Origin: Baylisascaris procyonis
Taxonomy: Eukaryota; Nematoda; Chromadorea; Rhabditida; Ascarididae
Reading direction: 5' to 3'
DNA length: 64,000 bases
NCBI GenBank assembly: GCA_037389465.1
Contig: JAZARR010000082.1
Location: 1,104,501 to 1,168,500 of the forward strand
Numbering within the stretch: position 1 is the first letter of the stretch; each line of letters begins with the position of its first letter. Under the pieces are notes generated by a model. That model was given only the letters and a program-made list of their open reading frames with translations, made no database searches and had not been told where the DNA came from. The translations under genes were made by a program, and so were the position numbers. Positions 26,976 through 36,320 of this stretch are shown piece after piece.

Positions 26976-29900
26976 TACCTCTGTGAACTGGATATGCTGC
27001 ATTTATCCTAGTTAACAGCCGTCAGATTGGCAGTACTAGTGGAAAATATGCCAAAAACAGTTGAAACTATGTCCTTATCTGCATTTCATCCCATTGGGCA
27101 AGTGTGTTATCCAGACATACAAAAACAGGCCCCTAATAATGCGTTTTCCTATCTAGCTCGATGGTTGCATGAATCTTCAACGAAAAAATGTTGTTTGTAG
27201 AATGCATTCAGTCGGTTGGCAAGCAGAATGAATGTGCATGTTTTGTCGAGCCTTTAGGCATAAGGAATATAGTTGGCTACAGCAGATTTAAACATATCCC
27301 ACATGATAATGTATGTTATACTCACCCGATTTTATCATTATACCATTGCGAACTCGATCGTTGAAACCACCGAGCGAAAAAATAGTTATGCATATATAAT
27401 TATATCTGCACGGTCGGGGCAGCGCTATATGAACAATTTGCAAAATTTTGCACTTTTGAGATAGTTTACGAAGCGCAGAGATGCAAGAAAATATGAAGGC
27501 ACCAAGTTTACGAAGCGCAAAGATGCAAGAAAATATGAAGGCACCACAAACATACAAAAAGCAGCCTTAGTAATTGCAATAAAATTTAGGTAGTTTGCAC
27601 GCATTATAAGCTGATGAAGTGATTGAATGAATGCTGCTAAGGCCATGTTGATGACACATATGTGCGCTAATTTCATGAATGCCGTAGACGACACTAGTCG
27701 GTTCCGTTAGTCGGCCCCCGACAGATATACGACACAACCGATGCTGCTTGGATGCTTGGGATTGGACTCAAATACGCACATATCGCATTTCATGAGAAAA
27801 ATATCGCGTTATCGATCCTGCTATGTCAGAGCTTCATTGACGCCCATGTGGGATGCATACTAACTGGATTCAAACATCTCCTTCACAGCACTTTTCAAAT
27901 AGCGTTCACCACGAAACCAACACAAACAAATAGCAGATAGTATAGAGAGGAAGAGCGCAAGTGTCTGCGCTTTTTTTTTTTCGATTTCAAACTCGAACCT
28001 TATGAACTCTGCTCAAGTCTCCGTCATATAGGCCTCAAACGAATTTTTTTGTGGCTGTTGCAATCATATATCAATCCCATTTTCCTTTTCTTTGCTATTA
28101 TCTAACGCTACAGAGATGTATCTTGTGACAGTACTTAGTAGCTTTACGTACAATGCTGACCATTCCAAACAGTGAATAAAAACCCACGAACAACACAAAT
28201 GAGGTATATTATTTTGAGCTCATTTTACATGCTCACCAACAATCTTCATTCGATCGAAAACCCCGTATAGTACTAACTGATGTTTGCATCAAGCTTTAGC
28301 TGAATTTTATCTAGTGTGGTACATATTAAGCAGGTTGGCTGGCAGGGGAATTCTCAGGATATCGTCATGTAAGTCACCAAATAATTTTTAGATGTTGTGC
28401 AAGACAGAATTTGCAGCAGTATAGTTGGCTGGTACAATGAAGGATCTTGGTATTGCTTGCCTTACTTTGTCTTGCGGGTACAGCCAAAGATGCTTTTGAA
28501 GTCTTTTATGCTTCTGAATGCTAAGCTATTAGGGCTGGAGGGCTTTTTTAATAGTGAATTTATTACGGTAACGCTCTTTTGAGAGCGGCAACCGTTAGAA
28601 CATGGATCTGAACGAACGATCGAGAAGCTGCATAACCTTATTGCAAATTTATTGCACCGCTGACCTTAGCGGAACCATGCGCAAACATGGCTCATTTTGC
28701 TGTCACATTGTTTAGAGGCTTTCAATTCTTTAGTATATCACAGTATACCTCAAAAGATTTCAGTCTCGTTATGAAACTCATTCGAAGGGTAACTTCAAGA
28801 TTTTATGATATGAATTGTTGGCATTAGCTCAGTCTATGACGACCGTATGGGAAGGGGTGGGTGGGTAATAGGAACAGGTGATATGAGATTTAGGGGATTT
28901 GAAGCATAGCGAGATGGCATCAATTTCTTGATTTTAAACAACGTAATGACATGTTTTCAACAAAGTTCGAACATTAAGATGATGCTCATAGTTTCCGCTC
29001 AGGTGTGGAACGATTACCTGTATTTTTCCCTGTAGCAAATCATGGATAGTGCATTTACTTAGAGCTGGACCAACCATGCGTTGTGTTCTATCTGCGTTTT
29101 AATGCATATTCAATTTGAAAGTTGTTAAATTTTTTTTTTGGTTTGCGGGAAAAACAGAGAAAATCGTTTAAAAAGTTTTTTCATTGTTATTTTTTTCGAA
29201 TATTAAATGTTGCATATCAAATTTCATAAAATTACAACGATCGAATAATTAATAAATGATATAAATAATGCTGAATTATATGATGGGTGATTGTATCCCT
29301 GAATCGGCTGTTTAGTTCTATGTCATTTGCATGTAACCTTTTTGAAAGAATATATGCAAATAGTGTTTATCAATCGTCTAGAGCTGCGCATTTCGGAATC
29401 CCTTTAATGCGCAATCTAAGCTGATAGAAAGTTTTCGCTAAGCGCACCCCAAATATTTACCGCTACCGGCAAACACCTTTCTTCGTGCATGGTTCCCATT
29501 CCCATTATCAACTTACACTCTTCCAACCGCTAATCAATCTTTAGTATTTAGTGTTAGCACTAATGTGCCCGCTAAGTTTGCATCTATGTCAATTGGTATC
29601 TCCTCGCTCAATTCAGTAGGCCTTCACAATAAATCCATCTTGTTCCGTTGAAAACTAGGAAACGAAGATTATTTTTTCACGTGTTTGAAACGAAACTTTG
29701 TTTCATAGTACCTTTGCCAAGTTTCAGGAATAAAAAAGCTCCTAATAATATGGCCGTGCTTCTGCTCCCAAATTCAGGAATTTGTGGCTCCGAGAGCATA
29801 ACTTCATGTAGCGCATTGCTTCACGCGAACTTTAGTTATATTAATCATTAATCAAGGTGCATTCTTTTCTCTGACTATTTCCTTTCATCTTCTGTATCCT

Positions 29901-30293
29901 CGGCTAATTCCCATCTCTTTCCATTGTCTTCCATAGCATTCCTGTCGGGTAACTCTCCTCGTTTAGTGTCGTGGAGCTCATCATTAATGAGGATCAGAGA
30001 TCCATTGGCGCATTCCTCATATGTGTGCATCCAATGCGCATTGAGGATACCAAAACGCACTGAAACGCGCAATAACTTACGATCGTCATAACGCATTTAT
30101 TGTCTCCCAGCAGAAATGCTCAATTGACCTCATTCCTGCTACATTTTTATGCGCTTCGAAGATTTGTCACACATGTTTCTCTTTGTCGGTCTGTCTGTCT
30201 GCCAATTTCAGTTCGGAATCCCCTGAAGTTAGGCTTGCAAAATTTTCTGGCAAAAGCCAGTACCATTACCCAACTCAAGAAACCAACTTTTAA
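1845..30293 (+). CDS. Giant multi-exon coiled-coil protein, 5' partial
   Basis: About 2,500 residues are recovered over 20 joined exons (listed separately) plus a candidate last exon. Almost every residue lies in charged heptad-type helix rich in E, K, Q and L, with no transmembrane segment, signal peptide or enzymatic motif seen. Such proteins are cytoskeletal, centrosomal, ciliary-rootlet or Golgi tethers; which one cannot be read here. The C-terminal part breaks the helix with a Pro/Ser-rich stretch (SPLPPPRRSHAG, then SDVSDISIHSLTPAG). A nematode LFI-1-like (LIN-5-interacting) or rootletin-like protein is possible but I do not truly recognise it. All 19 junctions keep phase, which strongly supports the model. 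Introns include two GC-AG and four with AAG acceptors. The N-terminus lies upstream and the stop is uncertain: reading through the donor at 25289 gives an immediate TAA, whereas splicing to 30212 adds about 26 residues. Confidence 0.9.
2449..2565 (+). CDS. Coiled-coil gene exon b (AAG acceptor)
   Basis: Encodes INTLIAQVAEANRDAAEQQN and then a helical tail, 39 codons, phase 0 at both ends. It follows ELFLQ of the previous exon without breaking the heptad pattern. The only phase-compatible acceptor is CTTTAAAG; the canonical TTTTTCGCAG at 2390 would enter in the wrong phase. Donor GTTTGT. Confidence 0.75.
2907..3119 (+). CDS. Coiled-coil gene exon c
   Basis: Acceptor TTTCTTTGCAG, donor GTGCGC, 71 codons in phase 0. 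Begins KIQTQLSNDVHSLQEELRRK and ends SLMLAKQ. Confidence 0.88.
3661..3792 (+). CDS. Coiled-coil gene exon d (AAG acceptor)
   Basis: Encodes 44 codons with AVTIERLTSDNEELTKQLTD, phase 0 at both ends, donor GTCAAT. An in-frame TGA at 3652 lies just upstream, so the acceptor must fall at ATTTAAG (3660) or at another AAG slightly further in (3666). Confidence 0.75.
4177..4263 (+). CDS. Coiled-coil gene exon e (AAG acceptor)
   Basis: Encodes QIEELRGELSAMKEKVAQHE and continues to KNQKE, 29 codons, phase 0, donor GTTAGT. The acceptor is TTTTAAG. The canonical CTTTCAG near 4111 is ruled out by an in-frame TGA at 4135. Confidence 0.72.
4500..4551. repeat. (TA)n microsatellite
   Basis: About 26 TA units, followed by TGCATATGCATA, near the 3' end of a coiled-coil gene intron. 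Confidence 0.98.
4594..4722 (+). CDS. Coiled-coil gene exon f
   Basis: Acceptor GTTCCAG, donor GTAGGC, 43 codons in phase 0, starting LEKKTAEAVEYRQRVELLQS. It lies about 40 bp after a (TA)n microsatellite that occupies the end of the intron. Confidence 0.85.
5801..5922 (+). CDS. Coiled-coil gene exon g
   Basis: Acceptor TTTGCAG, donor GTGAAC. Encodes EAMMLELANLKAIVDASKSD and ends ENEER in phase 2; the arginine is completed by the next exon. Confidence 0.86.
6610..6763 (+). CDS. Coiled-coil gene exon h
   Basis: Acceptor ACATTTCAG, donor GTTTAC. Enters with one base (AG+G, Arg) and encodes CAEMQTNLQVGASAAHGLEA onward to HRDEAK, leaving in phase 0. Confidence 0.87.
6925..6992. repeat. Perfect 34-bp tandem duplication
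   Basis: Two identical 34-bp copies (6925-6958, 6959-6992) starting ACTTCTGTTTCGATCGACGA, inside an intron. Exact identity points to a recent event. Confidence 0.97.
7508..7657 (+). CDS. Coiled-coil gene exon i
   Basis: Acceptor TTTTTGCAG, donor GTGGAT, 50 codons in phase 0, starting KLSGQLNEQEQRNAETQLEI. The exon has no ATG-initiated frame of note and is recognised by heptad content and phase. Confidence 0.85.
8227..8316 (+). CDS. Coiled-coil gene exon j
   Basis: Acceptor GATTGCAG, donor GTTAGC, 30 codons in phase 0: MKHLREELRLAGERNAALIE and on to ENDAD. Short, but composition and phase match both neighbours. Confidence 0.78.
8846..9000 (+). CDS. Coiled-coil gene exon k
   Basis: Acceptor ATTTTCAG, donor GTTTCA. 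Begins EADRSNRETIEELEEEVRSL and leaves in phase 2 (AAA AG|). Confidence 0.87.
9706..9894 (+). CDS. Coiled-coil gene exon l (GC donor)
   Basis: Acceptor AATCTTCAG, entering with C (AG+C, Ser). Encodes KDAENKMLTVTKDLEVARAE and ends at HDDI plus AG in phase 2, followed by GCAAGT. The next exon needs exactly this phase. The only nearby GT site (GTTTAC, 9899) would throw the next exon out of frame, so this is a GC-AG intron. Confidence 0.87.
10646..10790 (+). CDS. Coiled-coil gene exon m
   Basis: Acceptor ATTTTCAG. Enters with C, completing Ser, then AKQEEIGKLNKEIRSLHEEN and on to QQFENIK, leaving in phase 0 at GTCTCT. Confidence 0.87.
11283..11375 (+). CDS. Coiled-coil gene exon n
   Basis: Acceptor TTTCATTTCAG, donor GTAGAT, 31 codons in phase 0: KECNSTEEEKTKMKNVMEEE and on to KDLEAK. 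Confidence 0.86.
11884..12248. mobile_element. GC-rich retroposed insertion with 15-bp target duplication
   Basis: A 335-bp block (11899-12233), much richer in G+C than the intron around it, is bracketed by exact 15-bp direct repeats TTGCTTATTTACATT at 11884-11898 and 12234-12248. The block has one open frame to a TGA at 12202 (PELLAPLSPATPPSTRAAEQ and on to CVRNKCCVH), then an A-rich tail of imperfect AAATAAGT units. Target duplication plus a simple-repeat tail is the hallmark of target-primed reverse transcription. It is most likely a 5'-truncated non-LTR retrotransposon, a SINE, or a processed mRNA copy. The protein was not recognised. Confidence 0.8.
12343..12492 (+). CDS. Coiled-coil gene exon o
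   Basis: Acceptor GCATTGCAG, donor GTCGGC, 50 codons in phase 0: EAEIAQMRSELELRHQQTLL and on to QENSQ. It follows the intron that carries the retroposed insertion. Confidence 0.87.
13847..18090 (+). CDS. Giant 4.2-kb coiled-coil exon
   Basis: One uninterrupted frame of about 1,415 codons, starting LQTNIKNLEEAAVNAAEDHD at acceptor CATTGCAG. An in-frame TGA at 13826 excludes an earlier acceptor. It ends THAIQ plus AG in phase 2 at GTGGGC. Almost all of it is continuous heptad coiled coil. Three copies of an acidic/hydrophobic motif recur: ELVMLTKSPEM (14606), ELIVLEKSPEL (15386) and ELVLLKRSGEM (16193), spaced 260 and 269 residues, each preceded by an R/D-rich turn (FRGHITED, IRRGDPSINK, LARGDATKNE). 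This shows ancient internal repetition. No stop or frameshift is seen. Confidence 0.95.
19033..19222 (+). CDS. Coiled-coil gene exon q
   Basis: Acceptor TTCGTTCAG. Enters with A (AG+A, Arg), then ERAEHECALRRVHELEAKEQ and on to LRNME, leaving in phase 0 at GTGCAT. Confidence 0.87.
20381..20546 (+). CDS. Coiled-coil gene exon r
   Basis: Acceptor AAATTCCAG. Encodes VELARVNAEKERVINERVAD and on to KRVDSL plus G, leaving in phase 1 at GTAACG. Confidence 0.85.
20929..21062 (+). CDS. Coiled-coil gene exon s (AAG acceptor)
   Basis: Enters with CA (G+CA, Ala), then SEKRHAESEASNFKEERDRL and on to GEIKRK, leaving in phase 0 at GTGAGC. An in-frame TAA at 20925 overlaps the acceptor, so the splice can only be at TTATTAAG ending at 20928. 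Confidence 0.82.
21625..22118 (+). CDS. Coiled-coil gene exon t
   Basis: Acceptor CCATTACAG. Begins VSELMAENARLAGQLLKEHN. It contains two similar blocks, KRLQMRDDEWRKKVEEE and KRVQRRDEEWRTKVEKE, which are a local tandem repeat of about 34 residues. Leaves in phase 2 at GTTATG. Confidence 0.88.
23891..24016 (+). CDS. Coiled-coil gene exon u (GC donor)
   Basis: Acceptor AATTTACAG. Enters with G (Arg), then LSTELHDVEERLKKSDEEKV and on to CKDNIT plus AA, phase 2, followed by GCAAGT. The next exon needs one base, which this GC donor supplies; the GTTTTT five bases on would break the frame. Confidence 0.82.
25145..25288 (+). CDS. Coiled-coil gene exon v, Pro/Ser-rich tail
   Basis: Acceptor GCATTTAG. 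Enters with A (Lys), then LKQNGVSPLPPPRRSHAGSD, a Ser/Thr-rich linker, and DEMKKLKAELD plus AA. GTAAGT follows directly, a perfect donor, yet reading through gives LDK then TAA. The protein may therefore end here in an unspliced isoform. Confidence 0.82.
26907..26973. repeat. (AT)n microsatellite
   Basis: About 33 uninterrupted AT units. Confidence 0.98.
27463..27546. repeat. 42-bp tandem duplication
   Basis: Two copies (27463-27504, 27505-27546) beginning AGTTTACGAAGCGCA and ending GAAGGCACCA, differing at one base (GCAGAG against GCAAAG). Confidence 0.95.
30212..30293 (+). CDS. Candidate terminal exon of the coiled-coil gene
   Basis: A strong acceptor, GCCAATTTCAG, is followed by one base that completes the AA| codon of the last sure exon (Asn). 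The frame then encodes SESPEVRLAKFSGKSQYHYP and TQETNF before TAA. Phase fits exactly. A Lys-rich overlapping frame (QLKKPTFKAKEKHRKEL) from a weaker acceptor at about 30259 is also phase-compatible. No AATAAA lies close downstream, and the intron would be 4.9 kb. Confidence 0.4.
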
Positions 30294-33200
30294 GGCCAAA
30301 GAGAAGCATCGGAAGGAGTTGAAGGCACAAAAAGCTTTCCTATATGTCGTTTCGCGTTCTATTGGTTGAAGAACCGAATCCTACATAGAAGGATCCTGCG
30401 AGCAGTTGGATCAGCTAAAATATGAACACATTATCGTGCATTTGTTGTCCATTAATGCAAATGACTGATGTGCTGAGCGGAATTGCAAAGATACGTTCAT
30501 AACAACTCATCTGATGCGCTTTCCCAATTGTTCTTCAATCTATTCACATTTGCTGTACGAATTCTATCGAAAACAATCTTTCGCAACTTTGAAGTGTTAA
30601 TAATTTCATTTCTAAGGCTTATAGAAGTTGATTTCTGCCCAGTTTCAGCGTCTTTCTATTTTTAAAGTTTGTCTACTCTCCCTTTCTTTGATATGATGAT
30701 TCCAGGTGATCGTTAAATATCGTTAAGCAGAAGTTTTCCATTCAGATCGTGACAATGAGTATTTTCCTAAAAATCATCTTTTTGAAAAGTGTCCTCTAAT
30801 ACGGAAGTCGTGTTTGATATGTTCTTCTTGTGTAATGTTGATATCGTTCCGTTTCGGCAATACTTTCAATCTAACTAAAAGAAGTTCTGATATGTTCTGA
30901 TGGCCTTTCTCAGCCACCGGTCATCGTTGAAGTAGTACTCCTGCGGGTTTTTAGTTTTTTACTAGGGTTTGAGATCGTGTGCACGCCACAGGATAGCTAC
31001 TTTCGGCAAATGCGCAAAGATCCTAACATGCAGCGGTATGCTTTGATGCTCACATGCGCTCTCATTGCAGTTTTCAATACTTTTCGCTGACTCTGTCAAC
31101 ATCTTTCACAATGTTCGTATATATCTGCCTTGTCTTCTGATCTTCTGTTACTGATTAGCCGTAGATGCTGGTGAAATCTTTCAAACTTAGCCACAAAGAG
31201 GTGCAGTTTAGTTAAGCAACTTTGTCTCAAATGGAATATACCATTCTCATGCAACGAACTTCTTCTCAAGCAGTTTCACTTTTTATTCCAAAAGCTGCTA
31301 TATGTTGTAAGACGATTCTTTCAATACGTTGTGGTGCTTTATCAGCTTTCTCCTTTAAGCATGCACATATGCACAAGCGTTCGCTACTGTATGTTTGTGT
31401 ATTTTCCTGTTTATCTTATTGTCTGCTTTTTTCTGGATATGTCACTACCGCGCAGATAGTCGTTCCACCCTCTTGCCTCTTTATACCTCTACTTGAAGTT
31501 TCACCCATTTGTAGTTTGCTGCCTTGCATATCGATTGCTCGAAAACAAAAGCCGTGTTCTGTACCTTCTCGAAATCGCTTGTATATCTGATTAAACCTCC
31601 GGTTACTGGATCCAAATCGAGTACTTGCTAAGCTCATCGGTCGTTATCGGTGATTCGTGGCCCCTGCTTTATGATCGGGTCACTTTTGAGATGCATTTTC
31701 CGGCGCCTGCTCGTCGATGTTAAACGCTTTTTGCATGCGCTTTCGCGCGCGCATTTTATGACGTCTCTTTGTTGAGCGGCGCGATTCAAAGCACATTAAT
31801 GGACGTTGGCGCAAATTATCATCGTATTGAAAGACGATCAGATTAGTGCTCTTATTGGTGCTTCATTGCTTCAGCATACTGTGTCATTACCGTTTCACTG
31901 GGTACTGTATCCCTGTTACACACCTTACATGCTATTATGCTGCGAGCAGAATAATGCGTCAAAAGCTGTCTATGACAGCAGCAATCATCTGCAATAGTTT
32001 ATGCGAATAAAGAAAATTTGTTGATTCATCGACATGCGATACCATATTTAATGATGCGTTCAATTTGATGCATGTAATTGAATTGCTCACAACTTTAGTA
32101 CGATAACCGGATCACCCCTTACAGTATCCTTGACTTTGAAATACACTCCCACTCGTATTTTATTTCCCATGCAAGTCATTGAAGCACTAATAGTGCAGAT
32201 GTACAGTATGGTACATATATAGAGACTGAAGATCGCATTTATAGTATCCGCCTTTCACGTGTTCTGTTTACTGCCAGTGTGTAATATGTGATAGCAATTG
32301 TGGGCGAAAGCCTTATGATTCATCAACTACGATGCGCTTTCTAGGTTTGGTCACGTTTCGCAATACTGCATCATTGCGCTATTTAGTTTTTTGCTAACAT
32401 CTAATTGTTCGTGGTAAGGTGGAGTTCCATTGAGAGCGAGCACTTTGTTAATTCTAATGGAAACGTTGAACAAACTCGATGCTACTAGTTGAAATGCTAG
32501 GCATATATTTGCCTGCTGAACTGTTAATCGTAACTGATGGGTATTCCCTACTAAACCCCTTTCAGCAATACCTCAACGGCTCTTTCTATAGGATATCTCA
32601 GCCCATTAAAGAGAGATAATCTTCCACTGAGGAATAGCCTAGAAGTAACCGTACAAGTTTGCAAGAGTGAATTCTTGAATTCTTTAATGAATTCTTTTAG
32701 AAGATTGTGTCCTTTTTCCAGTAAGAAAATGCCGATATAAACTACTATCTTGATAGAGTTATATTTTATTACTGAAGTTTGGCGTTTTTGGTAGAATTCC
32801 TGTCGTTTCCATTTAGAATTCAAAATTTTCGCTCAGTCCTTTTTCCTCTTACTGGAATTCCTAGGCCAGTGCTTAGTGCTGATACCATCCCCAGAATATC
32901 TGTGAATGAATTATCAACCGAAATTTCCTTTTCAGGCAACATCGGCTCATTGTTGTATTGAGGCGAAAACTGCAAGCGGCACAGTCAAGTTAATTTCTTC
33001 TCCTTACCTGGTATCCTCTCCGATGGTCTTCATATCTTTTCTACACTTTCTTCTCGTGAAATCGACCGGGTAAAGTCCGGAACATGACACGCATCTCACG
33101 CTTGGATTTGAGGTGATCTTCTTAAAAATCCTTCACAATGGTTCATTTTTTAGAGGGAGTCTCTCACAGTTAGGCTTATGAATGATGCTGTCTATCTGTT

Positions 33201-35400
33201 GTGTGTTTTTTAAATTATTTCTTCATGAACGATAGTTGCTTCAGCAATTTTATTTGATGTGAACACTTCAGATATCTCTAAGTCTGCACCACCCCCTCAG
33301 TGAGTAGTGGTGGTCTCTAGTGAAGGCATGAAGGAAGGATGTCGGACCCTCCACCTCCCTCCTCCTCCTCTTCCTCCTTTTCAAACGGTGCTAATGTTCA
33401 CGTGGTGAAAAGTGCAAATGAAATTCCTCAGCGATATTTTCACATAAACGCAACACTATTGGAAAACAATCGATGTGGGATGTGTGCCTCGGATGTGTTA
33501 AGAGATGTTGCCATTTTCGATTCTACTTACGTCTTAGCATAGTTATTATATTCGCTTTCAGTTTTGTTGTATGACTAGAATCGAATTCTGTACTTTGTTA
33601 TTAAAGTACTGGTAGCATCGGATGGAACGTACTTGTCCTATTTTCCTTGAATTTTCAACACCATCAATTCAGGCGTTGGGGAAATTAACACGCTCTTAAA
33701 TAGGGAATCTTTGCTTTGAGTCTGTAAAATTCTATGGCCGCTTTTGAATGGAGAATTTTCATCAGTGGAAGGCCGTAATAGAAAGGCCCGGCTGCTTCAC
33801 TCCCTCCAACCTTCTCGGAAATTGGTGGGAGGTCATGGTTGTCCATCTGGCCATTTGGAACAACATGATGTTTCCTACAGTACAAACTTATTAAGATTTC
33901 AAAGAGCGCGCTTTTACTTTTTTGAGGTAATTGCTGCTTATGTCCATTTGCCTCTTTCATAGGTAAAATGCAAAGTAGTGCCACATATATGGTTTAAATT
34001 CATATAGCTTTATTCGCATCTAGTATTTCGATATTCACAAGTTTTTTCCAATGAGAAGGAGTTAGTGATATTCTTTTTCACTGGAGATGTTATGTTTAAT
34101 CATTCGACGAGACGCATCTCCGTTCTATTTTCCATGAATTTGCCTTTGAATTATGCCGATCAGATAGAGCATCAATTACGAAGCCATTTGTGATCATTTT
34201 TTCATTATTTTATAAGGATGATGCCGCATGTATTCAGTTCAAAATAAGGAGGATTTGTTAGTACTCTTTAGGATCACTCCATGCTCTCTCCAAGTTTTTG
34301 CGTCTTTTATTGGTAGTTAAGGAAGATGCGACTTACGTACTATTAGTTTCTTCTGTTAAGTGCATTTACTTACTGCGATAGACGTAGGTGGCAAGATGCT
34401 AGCGTGGGAAGCGATGAAGGAGGATGTGTGAGTGGGTGGATGTCGAGAGAGTTCAGCGGTCAAACGATCGCAAATATTTGCATTTTGCACTTTTTGACCT
34501 CAAGCACCCCTCACTAAATGGTTGCTCGATGCCCGCCGTCATGTGACGCTTTTTCGGTGAAGATGTGGAATATTTGAGTTTCCTAAAATAGTTGCACCAT
34601 TAACAAAGCATAGCAATATTTGATATGTGCTAGTTCTACGTTCGTCGTGCAATTTTTAATCAGTCAACATCTGATAGTAATACAAACCTCAAATATCTTC
34701 TTTATGTCTTTACTGCATATTTTCACACTCTCTAGAGGGGTTTTATGAAGGTTTATTCAAAAACTGCATAATTATCTCTGAAGTTTTCTTTATCTTGTAT
34801 AAGGCATATAAGGTTTAATTGGGATCCCATTTGTCGGTCTGTCCCTTTGATATACCTGTTCTATGCACATATTAGTTGTTCACTGCTTTGTTTCCACGAA
34901 ACAAATCTTCAGAATCGCTGTCTTTGCTACTGGCTGAATGCACCAAGACGCGTTATTAGATAGGGAGTAAAAGCGCAAATTTAATAGTGAAAACCTTCTC
35001 AACAAATTATTTCATTCGAATACCTCTCTTTAAACTTTCTTATGAGAAATAATTGTCCCTCAATAATCGTTCCTCCCTCTATCATGAAAGTCGAGAAATA
35101 ATTTCTTTTTGCACATCTGAAACAGTGTGTACTTCTATTTTACCAAAATTGGGGAAGATATAACTCCCCTCAATAACCTCAATTGCCTTCTGAATTAAGC
35201 ATTTCATGAAATCCTAAAAAGATTTTGCTCAGAGGTTTCTGTCGATTTAACACTTCGAACCGAGTTTCAAAAGTACAATTTTCAAACAGTTGTGATCTTG
35301 CTGCCTTTCCACTTCAAAATTCGATGCAAAGCTTTTGCTGCGCCAATAAGTAATCATCATCCCTCTCTTCCATAAAATATATTCATTGGATGGAGTGAAA
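30294..35400. other. Gene-poor interval
   Basis: Only scattered short frames are seen. A CpG-rich patch at about 31,680-31,790 carries GCGCGCGC and a TGACGT motif. A short frame ending at 31,997 is followed by AATAAA at 32006-32011, but no gene could be built on it. Confidence 0.5.
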
Positions 35401-35451
35401 CGTTTTAGTTGAGGGTTGTCATCGAGAAATGTGCTCGTTGTGAATGGGTCT

Positions 35452-35607
35452 TGCTTGTTGCGCGTTTATTTACTTTTCTCGAGCTGTGCCACAAGTGCTG
35501 ACTGTCGTCATTCGAGTCATTCGGTGAACGACGACAGCAAAAAAGACGGCAGCTTGCAAGCGAGCGGCAGTACCATCCGATCGCTTCGCTTAGACTCAGC
35601 CAACTAG
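35452..35607 (+). CDS. Coding-like Ser-rich segment, unrecognised
   Basis: In a GC-richer patch an open frame encodes CATSADCRHSSHSVNDDSKK, then DGSLQASGSTIRSLRLDSAN and a TAG. Polar composition and base content differ from the surroundings, as expected for a terminal exon, but the upstream acceptor (TTTCTCGAG or CCACAAG) is non-standard and no partner exon was found. It could instead be a regulatory or UTR patch. Confidence 0.22.
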   Translation, partial: CLLRVYLLFSSCATSADCRHSSHSVNDDSKKDGSLQASGSTIRSLRLDSAN

Positions 35608-36277
35608 ATTTTCTACGTTGCTAACGATGGAGAGAATCTGCTTAGCTGTGTACGTGTTCGAGAGAGGGCTAGAGAGTGAGAGCAAGAGAAAGTAAAACGA
35701 AGTGACTAAGCACGATTTGTGCGGCTCTTTTTACACTGCGTCTATTGTATGCATTGTGCTTCACAGCACGACACAGGAATACGGTATCCGTCGAGGGTAT
35801 TGTGAAAGCTGGAAGTGCACAATGTACTTGTATCGACATTCTCGACAGCTTCTTGCCTTCTTGCATATAAAATCGTCACCCACCAACCGGATCGCTGCTC
35901 TTAGCCTCAATGAGCCATCGAAGGGTAAACACTTCTAGCGACTGAATACTGCTCACTGCTTTCGAGGAAATAATAGCAGTGGCAATCGATTCATTTTCCC
36001 ATTACCATCTGTTGGCTAGACAACCAAAACTGATGGAAAAATTTGTTGAGGAGATCAGGAATCAAATTTGTTGTCGATAATGACCATTCCTCTGGGGAAA
36101 TATAGTAATCGCAACATTAGGAGTACTCACCTGTTGCACCTGTGTAAAAATAGGAGCAAGTGGTTAGAGATGATAGGTGTAAAGAAGTGTATAAGCACAT
36201 ATTGACAACTGAGCAGGGATCAACAGTATGAACGCTAATTAAATATGCAAATAAATAACCGAGCGGTAGAGCAACAG

Positions 36278-36320
36278 CGCATGAGAGTGATCCTTTAGTA
36301 CAGAAGGTCACTCTCATGCG
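36278..36320. repeat. Perfect 13-bp inverted repeat (hairpin)
   Basis: Arms CGCATGAGAGTGA (36278-36290) and TCACTCTCATGCG (36308-36320) are exact complements. After a one-base bulge, CCTT pairs with AAGG, giving 17 paired positions and an 8-base loop. Confidence 0.85.

Larger units (their letters stand above)
25289..30211. other. Long intron or 3' flank of the coiled-coil gene
   Basis: No convincing gene is seen. It holds the (AT)n tract and the 42-bp duplication. Two short acceptor-donor bounded pieces (26519-26562, 26604-26643) keep phase with their neighbours but encode non-helical residues and are not claimed as exons. Confidence 0.5.

Noticed and set aside
33339..33542. 67-codon frame starting MSDPPPPSSSSSS
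   Set aside because: The low-complexity start comes from a TCC tract. There is no acceptor, donor or partner exon, and the rest resembles no family.
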